Below are positions 1-8,825 of a stretch of 64,000 nt of DNA, one piece after another. The stretch lies in NCBI RefSeq assembly GCF_001485215.1, contig NZ_BBWW01000001.1, forward strand, positions 2,294,001-2,358,000. The letters are read 5' to 3'. The stretch's first letter is position 1. Every line of letters begins with the position of its first letter. Made by a program: the position numbers and the translations under genes. The DNA is from Leptolyngbya sp. NIES-2104. GTDB taxonomy: Bacteria; Cyanobacteriota; Cyanobacteriia; Leptolyngbyales; Leptolyngbyaceae. The notes under the pieces are model-generated. The model ran no database searches. It had not been told where the DNA came from and worked only from the letters and a program-made list of their open reading frames with translations.

Positions 1-192
1 TGATAGGGTATATAACCAATCCCCCCTAGATGCATTTTTAAATGAGTTCCCGCCTGTGGTAGTGTTCCTGTGACTTAGCCGTAATTCGGCGCGGCGCATT
101 CTTGCAGCACTCTGCGGGACGAATTGATGTCGCCCTCTCTCAATCGTCCTCACAGCGGCATATCGGCTGATTTTGGTTGAGTTCCTGAGACT

Positions 193-1035
193 ATGATTTC
201 TAGTACGAATAATGGCGGGTTCGCCCAGCAGGTGGAAGCAATTCGGCAACGTCTTGCCTCAATTCGCGATCGTCTCTTGGCACAGTCTAGCGTGAGTTCC
301 CCAATCCAGACTGAGATTCAGCAAGAGCTACAGTCTGCGATCGATGTCTTGCAGACGGCACGATCGATGATTCAACAGGCGGAATCGAGTTCGACGATCG
401 AGCAATTACGAGCTTCGGTGCGTGAGAAGGAAACTCTACTGCGTGAGATTCATCACCGAATTAAGAACAATTTGCAGATTGTGACGAGCTTGCTCGATTT
501 GCAGGTGATGAGAACGCAAGATACGGATGTTCAGGCGCTGTTACGGAGTAATCAGAGCCGAATTAGTTCGATCGCGCTAGTGCACGATCGACTCTCACAA
601 TCGAGCAGTACTCATTCAATTCGATTGGGTGAATATGTGCAGAGTTTGGTGCCCATGTTGATTCAAACTTACGCGATCGAGCCGAATCAAATCACGCTCA
701 GAACGGCGATCAGCGGCGAGATTGAACTCGCTTCAAATCGAGTTGTTCCGGTCGGACTAATTTTGAATGAACTGATCTCGAATGCGTTGCGACACGGACT
801 GGCAAACCGAGGCGGCGAAGTTTCAATCCTGCTGCGCGTTGAGAATTCGCAAATTACGCTCACGGTCAGCGATACGGGCGATCGATTTCCAGCGAATTTT
901 GATCTAAACGCGCCTCAAACGTTAGGATTTCAGATCATCAATTCGCTGGTGCAGCAATTGAATGCCAGTTTAGGAGTCGATCGAACTCCCAGAACTGCAA
1001 TTACGATCCGGTTTGACGCTGCTGATCCGGAGTAG
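193..1035 (+). CDS. Sensor histidine kinase, HWE/HisKA_2 type
   Basis: A soluble 280-residue kinase that would autophosphorylate on histidine and pass the phosphate to a response regulator. The phosphoacceptor helix carries the HisKA_2 signature HHRIKNNLQ around residues 87-95. The ATPase part has an N-box (LNELISNALRHG, about residues 196-207) and a late G-box region near 240-265. The N-terminal 80 residues look like a coiled coil; there is no membrane segment and no recognisable sensor domain. The gene is convergent with a NarL-type regulator and their 3' ends overlap by 35 bp, so a functional pairing is possible but not shown. The ATG at 193 is the first start in a well-formed frame. Confidence 0.88.
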   Translation: MISSTNNGGFAQQVEAIRQRLASIRDRLLAQSSVSSPIQTEIQQELQSAIDVLQTARSMIQQAESSSTIEQLRASVREKETLLREIHHRIKNNLQIVTSLLDLQVMRTQDTDVQALLRSNQSRISSIALVHDRLSQSSSTHSIRLGEYVQSLVPMLIQTYAIEPNQITLRTAISGEIELASNRVVPVGLILNELISNALRHGLANRGGEVSILLRVENSQITLTVSDTGDRFPANFDLNAPQTLGFQIINSLVQQLNASLGVDRTPRTAITIRFDAADPE

Positions 1036-1717
1036 TCAGTCCATGTTCGAGCGCGAATCGAACGAGTTCCGTACGGCTATTGGTTCCGGTTTTGCTGAAC
1101 AGGCGGCTGACGTATTTCTCGACGTTGCGAACACTGGTATCGAGACGACGGGCGATTTCTTTGTTCATCAAGCCATCAACGACGAGATCTAAAACGCTCT
1201 GTTCTCTCGGCGTGAAATCGAGTTTCATCGGAGCCGGAGTTTGGACGATCGCGCCTCGTCCCTTCAATTCGGCTTGAATTGCAGCAATTTGGCGAGACAG
1301 ATCAGCCAGGTTCACATTTTCATCGCTGCTAGTGGACTTGAGATCGGCACGTTGTTTGAGCAGGCGAGTGACGATCGCAACGAGTTCATCCGGATCAAAC
1401 GGTTTCGGTAAGTAAGCATCACAGCCCGCATCGTAGCCTTGAATGCGATCGCTTTTCATGCCACGAGCGGTCAAGAAAATCACAGGTAACGTTTTGAAGC
1501 GGGCATCGTCTCGAAGCTGCTTGAGAAATTCATAGCCGCTCACCTGGGGCATCATCACATCGGTGATCACCAAATCCGGCTGGACTCGCTGTAAGGCTTC
1601 CCAACCTTCGCGCCCATTGGTGGCAGTGTGAACGGTGTAACCGCTGTCTTCGAGATAGGCTTGTACCGCTTCCCGGAGTCCAGGTTCGTCATCGACTAAT
1701 AAGAGTTGCTCCGGCAT
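1001..1717 (-). CDS. NarL/LuxR-family response regulator (Ycf29-like)
   Basis: A two-domain transcriptional regulator of 238 residues. Residues 1-120 form a receiver domain with the acidic pocket VDDEPG, phosphoacceptor Asp near residue 53 (DVMMP), the switch residues LTARG and the conserved lysine in LPKPF. Residues about 165-235 form a LuxR-type helix-turn-helix beginning FTPREQSVLDLVVDG and including NKEIARRL. A receiver plus LuxR domain of this size resembles the cyanobacterial and plastid Ycf29 group; that assignment is from family memory. It would bind DNA after phosphorylation. Its 3' end runs into that of the upstream histidine kinase gene on the other strand. Confidence 0.88.
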   Translation of the reverse strand: MPEQLLLVDDEPGLREAVQAYLEDSGYTVHTATNGREGWEALQRVQPDLVITDVMMPQVSGYEFLKQLRDDARFKTLPVIFLTARGMKSDRIQGYDAGCDAYLPKPFDPDELVAIVTRLLKQRADLKSTSSDENVNLADLSRQIAAIQAELKGRGAIVQTPAPMKLDFTPREQSVLDLVVDGLMNKEIARRLDTSVRNVEKYVSRLFSKTGTNSRTELVRFALEHGLTTPDQQRQTGS

Positions 1718-1766
1718 AATTCGATCCTAGTAACGCATTTATTCAAATTTAGCGAATTTTGTGCGG

Positions 1767-2708
1767 TTAGGATTGGGATGCAGGAATTGGAAGAGATTCG
1801 ATCGTGCGAGCTTCGTCGGAAAGTTTTGCCTGTCGTTGTCCTTCGGTACGCGCTTGGAGACAGAGTAGTCCGATCGGTGTGTTGATTAGGTCAACAAGAT
1901 TCGCTTTGCCTGCGAGGAGTTTGAGAGAAGCGATCGGTAATTCTTTTAGCATCCAGCGCATCAGGCGATATCGATACTCAGAAAAATTCGGTTCTCGCAT
2001 CAAATCGACACCGTGAAGTTCGTGCAAATAGCGGTTTGAGCGTCCATATCTGCGCCACTGGCTTTGGAGTTCCGCTAACGTGGTTCGATGACGGTGACGC
2101 ACGATCGCGCTTTCGGCAAATTGTAATTTCCAAGCTGTTTCACGCAGGATTCGCCAGCAAATATCCGCATCGCCGCCTGTGGTGAGATAAGGACGAAATA
2201 AGCCGATTTGTTTGAATGCTTCTAATCGGATGGCAAGATTTGCAGTTTGACCGTAGGCGCAGAAGGGATGATTTAGGGTGTGTTTTTGAGAAAGGGTTTC
2301 TTGTCGATCGGCATATTGTTCTAAAACAGTATTTCCAGGAAGCGCTTTGATTTCTCCTGCCACTAAGCCGACAGCCGGATCGCTAAACGGCTGAATCAAA
2401 TCAGTGAGCCAGTTCGCTTCAGGGCGACAATCGGCATCGGTAAAGGCGAGAATTTCTCCAATAGCGTTCTGAATCCCTAAATTTCGGGCAGCGTAAGAAC
2501 TTTGAATTTGGGATTGATTGAAGACTCGAATGCGATCGCTTTCTGCGGCTTTCAACAATTCAGCAGTGCGATCGTTACTATTGTTATCGATTAATAGACA
2601 TTCAAAATTCGAGTAAGTCTGAGCGTTCAAACATTCGAGCAAAGCGGGTAAATCTGATTCCCCGTTGTAGATGGGCACAATCACCGAAACCGATGGTAAA
2701 AAACTCAT
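1767..2708 (-). CDS. Family 2 glycosyltransferase
   Basis: About 313 residues with a GT-A fold. The N-terminus SVSVIVPIYNGESDLP is the typical nucleotide-sugar binding strand, and ADCRP (in LAFTDADCRP) is the DxD-like metal and sugar-nucleotide motif. The enzyme would add a sugar to a cell-surface polysaccharide or lipid; the acceptor is unknown. I chose the ATG at 2708 (MSFLPSV). The open frame continues upstream to 2837, but that part would overlap the divergent gene at 2742 and has no family similarity. The gene stands alone on this strand. Confidence 0.85.
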   Translation of the reverse strand: MSFLPSVSVIVPIYNGESDLPALLECLNAQTYSNFECLLIDNNSNDRTAELLKAAESDRIRVFNQSQIQSSYAARNLGIQNAIGEILAFTDADCRPEANWLTDLIQPFSDPAVGLVAGEIKALPGNTVLEQYADRQETLSQKHTLNHPFCAYGQTANLAIRLEAFKQIGLFRPYLTTGGDADICWRILRETAWKLQFAESAIVRHRHRTTLAELQSQWRRYGRSNRYLHELHGVDLMREPNFSEYRYRLMRWMLKELPIASLKLLAGKANLVDLINTPIGLLCLQARTEGQRQAKLSDEARTIESLPIPASQS

Positions 2709-2741
2709 ATCCAGATTGCAGAATTCGATTCTGATGTCAAA

Positions 2742-3236
2742 ATGCCCAAAACGATCGTGGGAGTCATGGGAGTAGGAGAGCAAGCGACTCCACAAGAAAT
2801 TGAAACCGCCTACCAACTCGGTCAACAAATCGCACAAGCCGGGTGGATTGTCTTAAGCGGTGGGCGAAATGTTGGGGTAATGGATGCGGTTAGCCGTGGA
2901 GCGAAAAGCTGCGGGGGAATGACGATCGGGATTTTGCCGCGCGTTGATTCAGAAATGTCATCCGCGATCGACATCCCCATCATTACGGACATGGGAAACG
3001 CTCGAAACAATATCAATGTCTTATCGAGTCATGCGATCGTGGCGTGTGGCATGGGAGCGGGAACGGCTTCGGAAATTGCTTTAGCGATCAAAGCCAAGAA
3101 GCATGTGATTTTAATGACTGACGATCGGGAAGCCCAGAGATTTTTTCGATCGCTCAATCCAGAATTGGTCAGTATTGCAGAAACGGTCGAAAATGCACTG
3201 AATCAACTCAAGGTAATTCTGGCGACACAGAAATAA
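2742..3236 (+). CDS. LOG-like Rossmann-fold protein (TIGR00725-type)
   Basis: A 164-residue protein of the SLOG/LOG-like Rossmann fold. Visible features are the N-terminal VGVMGVGEQAT strand, the SGGRNVGVMDAVSRGA nucleotide-binding segment, and a later GMGAGTASEIALAIK segment that corresponds to the PGGxGTxxE region of LOG proteins but lacks the exact motif. True LOG proteins release free cytokinin bases from nucleotides. The TIGR00725 subgroup has no proven reaction, so nucleotide or ligand binding is all that can be supported. It is divergent from the glycosyltransferase, with 33 bp between the chosen starts. Confidence 0.75.
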   Translation: MPKTIVGVMGVGEQATPQEIETAYQLGQQIAQAGWIVLSGGRNVGVMDAVSRGAKSCGGMTIGILPRVDSEMSSAIDIPIITDMGNARNNINVLSSHAIVACGMGAGTASEIALAIKAKKHVILMTDDREAQRFFRSLNPELVSIAETVENALNQLKVILATQK

Positions 3237-3308
3237 TTCAACCTCGCTGGTCAGCACAAAATTACCAACATACAATGAAGCATACTAGCGACAAAATAGG
3301 GTAGAACT

Positions 3309-3569
3309 GTGGACAACAAGCCAGAGCAACAAAAGGAAGAATTCTTTTACCCGACCGCATCTTACCGAGGTGATTTCACTCCAGAGCACTTAGTTTTCAA
3401 CGCCAACCTACAAGAGTTTGCGAATCGCGTTTCTTTGCTGTGTGGACTCGAAACTTCCGGGAAAATTCCCCCTGGAGAAGCGTATCAGCAAATCAAAACG
3501 CTATGGCACGAACTGAAAGAATCGAAAAAGAACCTGCTCGATCGCGCTAACGAGTCGCCTGATAGTTAA
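3309..3569 (+). CDS. Conserved cyanobacterial small protein (DUF7219-like)
   Basis: An 86-residue soluble protein of unknown function. It contains the pattern FTPEHLVFNANLQEFANRVS, followed by a helical segment with AYQQIKTLWHELKESKK. I recognise this as a small protein family confined to cyanobacteria. Start is GTG at 3309; no in-frame ATG gives a better N-terminus. No membrane segment or metal-binding motif is visible. It lies between the LOG-like gene and the fasciclin gene in the same direction, with gaps of about 70 bp on both sides, so it could be co-transcribed. Confidence 0.7.
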   Translation: MDNKPEQQKEEFFYPTASYRGDFTPEHLVFNANLQEFANRVSLLCGLETSGKIPPGEAYQQIKTLWHELKESKKNLLDRANESPDS

Positions 3570-3643
3570 CTTCTCTCTTTCGTTCGATGTAAATTCGATC
3601 GCACTGTTCTTTTCTAAGAAGAGGAATAGAACAGAACACTACT

Positions 3644-4063
3644 ATGGCAAATCTTCTACAAACTGCTTCTGAAGCAGGATCATTCAAGACATTATTAAGC
3701 GCGATCGATAAAGCGGGCATCGGTGCAGAACTCGAAAATGCAGATGGAACCTTTACGCTGCTGGCTCCCACCGATGAAGCCTTTTCCAAACTGCCTGAAG
3801 ATACCTTAAACGCACTTCTCGCAGATTTACCGAAACTGCGTCGCGTGTTGAGCTATCACGTTCTAGACGGAGATGTCAGATTTGAGGATTTGACGGAAAT
3901 CTTTGAAGCGCCAACTTTAGAAGGATCAGTGATCGCAGTCGATCACGAAGGCGGCATCAAGGTCAATGATATCGCGGTCACGAAAGCGGACATTCTGGCG
4001 GACAATGGCGTGATTCATGCGATCGATGGTGTTCTCATGCCTGCGATTCTCGCTGGAAGCTGA
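3644..4063 (+). CDS. Fasciclin (FAS1) domain protein
   Basis: A single FAS1 domain filling all 139 residues. The H1 box (TFTLLAPTDEAFSKLP, about residues 46-61) and the H2-like segment ending NGVIHAIDGVLMP are clear, with the YH motif (LSYHVLDG) between them. FAS1 domains mediate adhesion or protein contacts. Unlike many relatives this copy has no signal peptide, since it starts directly at MANLLQTASEAG, so it is predicted to be cytoplasmic or exported by another route. A purine-rich stretch (AAGAAGAGGAA) lies about 20 bases before the ATG. Confidence 0.9.
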   Translation: MANLLQTASEAGSFKTLLSAIDKAGIGAELENADGTFTLLAPTDEAFSKLPEDTLNALLADLPKLRRVLSYHVLDGDVRFEDLTEIFEAPTLEGSVIAVDHEGGIKVNDIAVTKADILADNGVIHAIDGVLMPAILAGS

Positions 4064-4107
4064 CAACTTTGATATTCTAAGATCTCTTATTCATCAGGAA
4101 TCGGGCA

Positions 4108-5358
4108 TTGAGTACTTTTGCCAAATTAAGCGCTCAGACGAAACAAAATCTGGGCGTTTTGTTTACTGCGGGATTGTTGTTTTGGGCGAGTTTGGCAAGT
4201 TTGTTGCCGACTTTGCCGCTTTATGTGAAGTCGATCGGTGCACCAGATAGTCAGCTTGGGATTGTCATGGCATCGTTTGCGATCGGGCTTCTCCTCTTTC
4301 GTCCCCAAGCGGGCAAAATGGCGGATCAACAAGGTCGCAAGATTGTTCTATTAATTGGCATCTCAGCGGCAACGATCGCTCCGGTGTGTCATTTGTTGAC
4401 GCAATCGATCCCGATTCTGATGATTGTTCGAGCTTTCCACGGGATTAGTATCGCCGCATTCACGACGGCATATAGTTCACTTGTAGTGGACATTGCGCCA
4501 CCTGATAATCGCGGTGAACTGATTGGCTATATGAGCTTAGTCAATCCGATCGGGATGGCGTTAGGTCCGGCGATCGGGGGTTATTTGCAAGAGTTTACCA
4601 GTTACGCACCTGTGTTCGTGCTGAGTTCGATTCTCGGCATGATTAGTATGACTTGCGCGATGTTTGTGAAAGCGCCGCCTCTACAGCATCAACAGCAGAA
4701 TCAAGCCTCAGACAAACTGTTCTGGCGATTGTTATTGACTGATCGTATTCGGATTCCCACCGTCACAATGTTGCTGGTCGGAGTCGCATTTGGCGCGATC
4801 GCAACGTTTGTTCCTTTACACATCAAGGAAGCGAATGTCGGATTGAACTCCGGACTGTTCTATACAGCGGCAGCAGTCACCAGTTTTATGACGCGGTTTG
4901 TGTCTGGAAAAGCCAGCGATCGCTATGGACGCGGGCGATTTATCACAGCCGGATTGCTCAGTTATGCGATTTCGCTCATTGTGTTAGCTTTGGCGAATTC
5001 TGCTCCGTTGTTTCTCTTAGCTGGAGCACTTGAAGGAGTCGGCGGCGGTACATTCTTACCGATTATGATCGCGCTGGTTGCCGATCGCTGTCAGCCGTAC
5101 GAGCGGGGGCGAATCTTCGGGCTATTTGTGGGCGGGTTCGATGTTGGGATTGCGCTGGCGGGTCCAATTTTAGGCAGTGTCGCAAGTGCGATCGGCTATC
5201 GGGGATTGTATGCGGTTGCAGCAGTGGTCGCGTTTTCTGCTTTGATCGTATTCATGACACTTTCGAGTAAGAGTGTTGCTCATTCGTTCCGGTTTGCGTT
5301 GGGATATGGCAAAGACCTCTATGCCATTCCAAAAGATGAACTCCTAATCAAAGCTTGA
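4108..5358 (+). CDS. MFS transporter (12 TM, drug-efflux type)
   Basis: A 416-residue integral membrane protein with about 12 hydrophobic segments. The loop between TM2 and TM3 carries the MFS motif A-like RPQAGKMADQQGRK, and the corresponding loop of the second half carries VSGKASDRYGRGR. The domain order and length fit proton-coupled efflux permeases; the substrate cannot be told. The start is TTG at 4108 (STFAKLSAQ), because no ATG lies between it and the first membrane segment. It is followed 6 bp later by a rhodanese gene, so the two are probably co-transcribed. Confidence 0.85.
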   Translation: MSTFAKLSAQTKQNLGVLFTAGLLFWASLASLLPTLPLYVKSIGAPDSQLGIVMASFAIGLLLFRPQAGKMADQQGRKIVLLIGISAATIAPVCHLLTQSIPILMIVRAFHGISIAAFTTAYSSLVVDIAPPDNRGELIGYMSLVNPIGMALGPAIGGYLQEFTSYAPVFVLSSILGMISMTCAMFVKAPPLQHQQQNQASDKLFWRLLLTDRIRIPTVTMLLVGVAFGAIATFVPLHIKEANVGLNSGLFYTAAAVTSFMTRFVSGKASDRYGRGRFITAGLLSYAISLIVLALANSAPLFLLAGALEGVGGGTFLPIMIALVADRCQPYERGRIFGLFVGGFDVGIALAGPILGSVASAIGYRGLYAVAAVVAFSALIVFMTLSSKSVAHSFRFALGYGKDLYAIPKDELLIKA

Positions 5359-5364
5359 TCCACA

Positions 5365-5697
5365 ATGTCTTTTTCTCAAATCACTGTTCAAGATCTCGCT
5401 CAATGTGTTGACAATCCGAACATTCAACTGATTGATGTTCGCGAACCTTGGGAGGTTGAAACCGCCTCGCTTCCATCATTTCAAAATCTGCCACTCAGTG
5501 AGTTCTCCCAATGGTCAGAGCAGATTCACACTCAGCTTGATCCTGAAGCTGAAACTTTAGTGCTCTGTCATCATGGCGTGCGATCGGCACAGATGTGCAG
5601 TTGGCTCGTGCAGCAGGGATTTACGAACGTGAAAAACATTTCGGGGGGCATTGATGCTTATTCCGCAGTGGTCGATCGTACAATTCCGCGCTACTAG
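5365..5697 (+). CDS. Single-domain rhodanese
   Basis: A 110-residue rhodanese-like protein. It has the N-terminal LIDVREPWEVE motif and the active-site loop CHHGVRS, whose cysteine (near residue 74) would carry the persulfide sulfur. The C-terminal NISGGIDAYS segment is also typical. It would transfer sulfur from a donor to cyanide, a thiol or a partner protein; the physiological acceptor is unknown. It begins 6 bp after the MFS gene on the same strand. Confidence 0.9.
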   Translation: MSFSQITVQDLAQCVDNPNIQLIDVREPWEVETASLPSFQNLPLSEFSQWSEQIHTQLDPEAETLVLCHHGVRSAQMCSWLVQQGFTNVKNISGGIDAYSAVVDRTIPRY

Positions 5698-5800
5698 AAA
5701 TTTCGTCGGTTTTGCTACGACATGAAACATGAATCTAAAGTAAAAATAAGGAAAGTGCTATCTTAGTCTCAATCCGAGTAAAGCGCGATCGTGTTTCAAA

Positions 5801-6865
5801 ATGTCAATTAAACCCCCGCTTAATAATCGTCAACAGCAAGTTCTCTGGGCAACGATTCGACATTACATCGCTACGGCGGAACCTGTAGGATCGGGTGCGC
5901 TAGTGAAAGAATTTAATCTCAGTGTGAGTTCTGCCACGATCCGGAATGCAATGGGACATCTGGAAAAGGTAGGACTCTTGTTTCAACCGCACACTTCAGC
6001 GGGTCGAGTGCCCTCTGATTCGGGCTATCGAATTTATGTTGATCAATTGATTCAACCGTCTCCAGGAATCGCGCTTCAACTGGAGCAACTGTTGAGCGAT
6101 CGATTAAATTGGGACAAATGGAGTTTTGAAGCAGTCCTCAAAGGAGCCGCACAACTGCTTTCAACCCTGAGCGGCTATATTGCGATCGTCACGATGCCAA
6201 TGACGCACACGACGCAATTAAAGCATCTCCAACTGATGCAAATTGATTCGACTCACATCATGTTAGTCGTCGTGACGGACACGTATGAGACCCAATCGAT
6301 TTTGATGGAATTGCCGCCTTCAGAAGCTGATCCAGAAGTCGTCGATCGAGAATTGAAAATCCTCTCAAACTTCTTATCAGAACAGTTGCGCGATCGATCG
6401 CTTTCGGAGTTACAAACATTAGATTGGGGTGAATTGGGGCGGGAGTTCGATCGATACAGTTCGATGCTGACTTCTGTACTTGCTGATTTATTACACCGTT
6501 TAGCTCAGTCCTCTTTGCCGTCTCAATTGATGATTAGCGGTGTTTCTGAAGTTCTCCGTCAGCCTGAGTTTTCCGAATTAAATCAGGTACAAATGATTTT
6601 GCAATTGTTGGAAGAAGAGCAAGATCAGCTTGTCCCGTTGATTTTTGATCAGCCAGATTCAGACGGTCGGCGGGTTTCAATTCGGATCGGATCAGAGAAT
6701 CCTTTAGAGCCGATTCGGGCTTGTTCGTTGATTTCTTCGACTTACAATCGGGGAATCGTTCCGGTTGGAAGTATTGGGGTTTTGGGTCCAACTCGGATGT
6801 TGTACGAAGATACGATCGCGCTTGTGGAAGCCACTGCTGATTATCTCTCTGAAATACTGAGCTAA
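5801..6865 (+). CDS. hrcA: Heat-inducible transcription repressor HrcA
   Basis: HrcA of 354 residues, the normal length. The N-terminal winged helix (about residues 5-85) contains [22 protein letters not shown] and the highly conserved [22 protein letters not shown]-like dimerisation domain follows, ending with [16 protein letters not shown] and a terminal GPTRMLYE. HrcA represses groESL and other chaperone genes by binding CIRCE operators and is activated by GroEL. I did not find a convincing CIRCE element upstream of hrcA itself. A small antitoxin gene starts 13 bp after the stop codon. Confidence 0.96.
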   Translation: MSIKPPLNNRQQQVLWATIRHYIATAEPVGSGALVKEFNLSVSSATIRNAMGHLEKVGLLFQPHTSAGRVPSDSGYRIYVDQLIQPSPGIALQLEQLLSDRLNWDKWSFEAVLKGAAQLLSTLSGYIAIVTMPMTHTTQLKHLQLMQIDSTHIMLVVVTDTYETQSILMELPPSEADPEVVDRELKILSNFLSEQLRDRSLSELQTLDWGELGREFDRYSSMLTSVLADLLHRLAQSSLPSQLMISGVSEVLRQPEFSELNQVQMILQLLEEEQDQLVPLIFDQPDSDGRRVSIRIGSENPLEPIRACSLISSTYNRGIVPVGSIGVLGPTRMLYEDTIALVEATADYLSEILS

Positions 6866-6878
6866 AAGAGAAAAATCT

Positions 6879-7067
6879 ATGGTAAGTGTGACGATCGATG
6901 AGATTCAACGCGATCCACTCAAGTATTTCCAGCAAGTCGAAGCAGGTGAAACGCTGATCATCATGAGAGCAGTTATACCGATCGCAGAACTCAGACCTTT
7001 TGGCTTGTGTGCGGGAGAGTTTATGGTTCCGGCTGATTTTGATGCACTGCCAGAAGATATTCTTTGA
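6879..7067 (+). CDS. Orphan Phd/YefM-like antitoxin
   Basis: A 62-residue protein with the layout of type II antitoxins of the Phd/prevent-host-death family. DEIQRDPLKYFQQVEAGETLIIMR corresponds to the DNA-binding beta-hairpin/helix region, followed by PIAELRP. The C-terminal tail (FMVPADFDALPEDIL) is the kind that wraps a PIN or Doc toxin. No toxin gene follows; the next gene is an unrelated 93-residue protein. It begins 13 bp after hrcA and is probably on the hrcA transcript. It may act with a toxin encoded elsewhere or be a relic of a lost pair. Confidence 0.7.
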   Translation: MVSVTIDEIQRDPLKYFQQVEAGETLIIMRAVIPIAELRPFGLCAGEFMVPADFDALPEDIL

Positions 7068-7169
7068 TTCACACTCGTCATAGAAAAGTTGCACATTGCC
7101 TATTGACTTTATTTTGTTTAGATATAAAGTTATGTAAAAAGAAGGCATAGAAGGATTCCGGTTGCGGTG

Positions 7170-7451
7170 ATGAATGCAGTGGGTGTGAAGAAAGATGCAA
7201 ACGAAACCATAGACCGCCACCACATCAATCAAATCAAGCAGAAACTCAAGGAAAAGTTTAGACATCAAGCGTTTAGTGCAACAGACCTCAGAAACATTGC
7301 CTCTGGACAATCAGAGTTAACGCTACTGATCGAGGATTGGCACTTAAAAGAAGTCCACATCAACCTGATTTATGCGTTGATTGAGCTTTTCCAGGAGGAG
7401 CAGCTTGATATTGTCGATCGCTATTCCTTGCAATTCCGGATGAAAAGCTAA
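7170..7451 (+). CDS. Hypothetical protein
   Basis: A basic N-terminus followed by mostly helical sequence, about 93 residues. I do not recognise a family. The middle (KLKEKFRHQAFSATDLRNIASGQSELTLLIEDW) reads like a small helical regulator or adaptor, and the C-terminus is FQEEQLDIVDRYSLQFRMKS. A GTG lies immediately before the ATG (7167), so the start could be one codon earlier. It is separated by about 100 bp of AT-rich DNA from the antitoxin gene and lies 55 bp before proA. Codon usage is similar to its neighbours. Confidence 0.5.
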   Translation: MNAVGVKKDANETIDRHHINQIKQKLKEKFRHQAFSATDLRNIASGQSELTLLIEDWHLKEVHINLIYALIELFQEEQLDIVDRYSLQFRMKS

Positions 7452-7506
7452 ACTTCTGAGACTTCGCAATCTTCGGTATGATTGATGGGTTGCATTTCGA
7501 TGAATC

Positions 7507-8805
7507 ATGACTGCGTTTACTGGAACTTCGCTCACGACTTTGGCACAACAAACTCAAAAGGCGGCGCGACAGCTTGCGGTGACATCGACCGAAGTTCGGA
7601 ATGATGCGATCGCGAAAATTGCCGATGCGCTAGAAGCGAATTCCAGCGAAATTCTCGCAGCAAACGCGGCAGACTGTGAAGCAGCAAACTCAGAAGGAAT
7701 TGCATCAGCGTTGTACGCTCGGTTGAAGTTGGATGAGGCGAAACTGAAAAGCGCGATCGTCGGTGTGCGCGATGTTGGAAAATTACCTGATCCAATTGGA
7801 GCGATTCAAATTCATCGCGAATTAGATGAAGGATTGATTCTGAAGCGTGTGACTTGTCCGCTCGGTGTATTGGGCGTGATTTTCGAGGCGCGACCGGATG
7901 CGGTGATGCAGATTTCGAGCCTTGCGATCAAGTCGGGAAATGGCGTAATTCTCAAGGGCGGAAAGGAAGCGATTCGATCGTGTGAAGCATTACTTAAAGC
8001 CATTCATCAAGGACTATCACAAACCGAAATTGATCCGTCTGTGGTGCAACTATTGACAACACGAGAGGAAACGCTGGAGTTATTAAAACTCGATCAGTAT
8101 GTGGATTTGATTATTCCACGCGGATCGAATTCATTTGTGAAATTTGTGCAGGATAATACTCGAATTCCAGTGCTCGGTCATGCTGATGGAATTTGCCATT
8201 TGTATGTCGATCGAGCCGCTGATATTCCCAAAGCGATTAAAATTGCCGTCGATTCTAAAACGCATTATCCGGCAGCTTGTAATGCGATCGAGACTTTACT
8301 GGTACATTCTGCGATCGCGTCGGAATTTTTGCTCGAAGTCGCTCCCGCACTCCAAGCGAAAAATGTTGAACTCCGGGGCGATGAGCGAGTCCGCGAAATT
8401 TTGAACGTTCCAGCGGCAACTGAAACGGACTGGGCAACGGAATATAGCGATCTGATTTTGGCGATTAAGATTGTGGACTCGACGGAAGACGCGATCGCGC
8501 ATATCAATACGTACGGATCGAAACATACTGATGCGGTCGTGACTGAAGACACCAAAACTGCTCAGCAATTTATGGATCAAGTCGATGCTGCGGGTGTGTA
8601 TCACAACTGTTCGACGCGATTTGCGGATGGATTTCGCTATGGATTTGGGGCAGAAGTTGGAATCAGTACTCAGAAAATGCCGCCACGGGGTCCAGTTGGT
8701 TTAGAAGGATTGGTGACGTATAAGTATCAATTGGTCGGGAATGGTCAAATTGCGGCGACTTATTCGGGTGCGAATGCAAAACCGTTCACACATCGGGATT
8801 TATGA
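7507..8805 (+). CDS. proA: Gamma-glutamyl phosphate reductase ProA
   Basis: ProA of 432 residues, full length. It reduces gamma-glutamyl phosphate to glutamate semialdehyde with NADPH, the second step of proline synthesis. Diagnostic stretches include [17 protein letters not shown], the KGGKEA segment, and the catalytic cysteine region [16 protein letters not shown]. The C-terminal [20 protein letters not shown] is also standard. No proB lies in this window. An inverted repeat spans its last codons and may weakly terminate transcription. Confidence 0.97.
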   Translation: MTAFTGTSLTTLAQQTQKAARQLAVTSTEVRNDAIAKIADALEANSSEILAANAADCEAANSEGIASALYARLKLDEAKLKSAIVGVRDVGKLPDPIGAIQIHRELDEGLILKRVTCPLGVLGVIFEARPDAVMQISSLAIKSGNGVILKGGKEAIRSCEALLKAIHQGLSQTEIDPSVVQLLTTREETLELLKLDQYVDLIIPRGSNSFVKFVQDNTRIPVLGHADGICHLYVDRAADIPKAIKIAVDSKTHYPAACNAIETLLVHSAIASEFLLEVAPALQAKNVELRGDERVREILNVPAATETDWATEYSDLILAIKIVDSTEDAIAHINTYGSKHTDAVVTEDTKTAQQFMDQVDAAGVYHNCSTRFADGFRYGFGAEVGISTQKMPPRGPVGLEGLVTYKYQLVGNGQIAATYSGANAKPFTHRDL

Positions 8806-8812
8806 ACGGTTT
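8779..8812. terminator. Inverted repeat at the end of proA
   Basis: A 10-bp arm AAACCGTTCA is repeated inverted as TGAACGGTTT, with a 14-base loop. The stop codon of proA lies in the right arm. There is no T-run directly after it, so intrinsic termination is uncertain, but the hairpin sits in the 20-bp gap between convergent genes. Confidence 0.4.
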
Positions 8813-8825
8813 GGATATGTAGAAA

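Noticed and set aside
5698-5800. Possible CIRCE operator upstream of hrcA (TTAGTCTC...GAGTAA)
   Set aside because: The half-sites do not match TTAGCACTC-N9-GAGTGCTAA, and the spacing is wrong.
6534-7310. Minus-strand open frame of 258 codons opposite the hrcA end
   Set aside because: It lies antisense to hrcA and small genes, and its translation is rich in basic and irregular residues with no family features.
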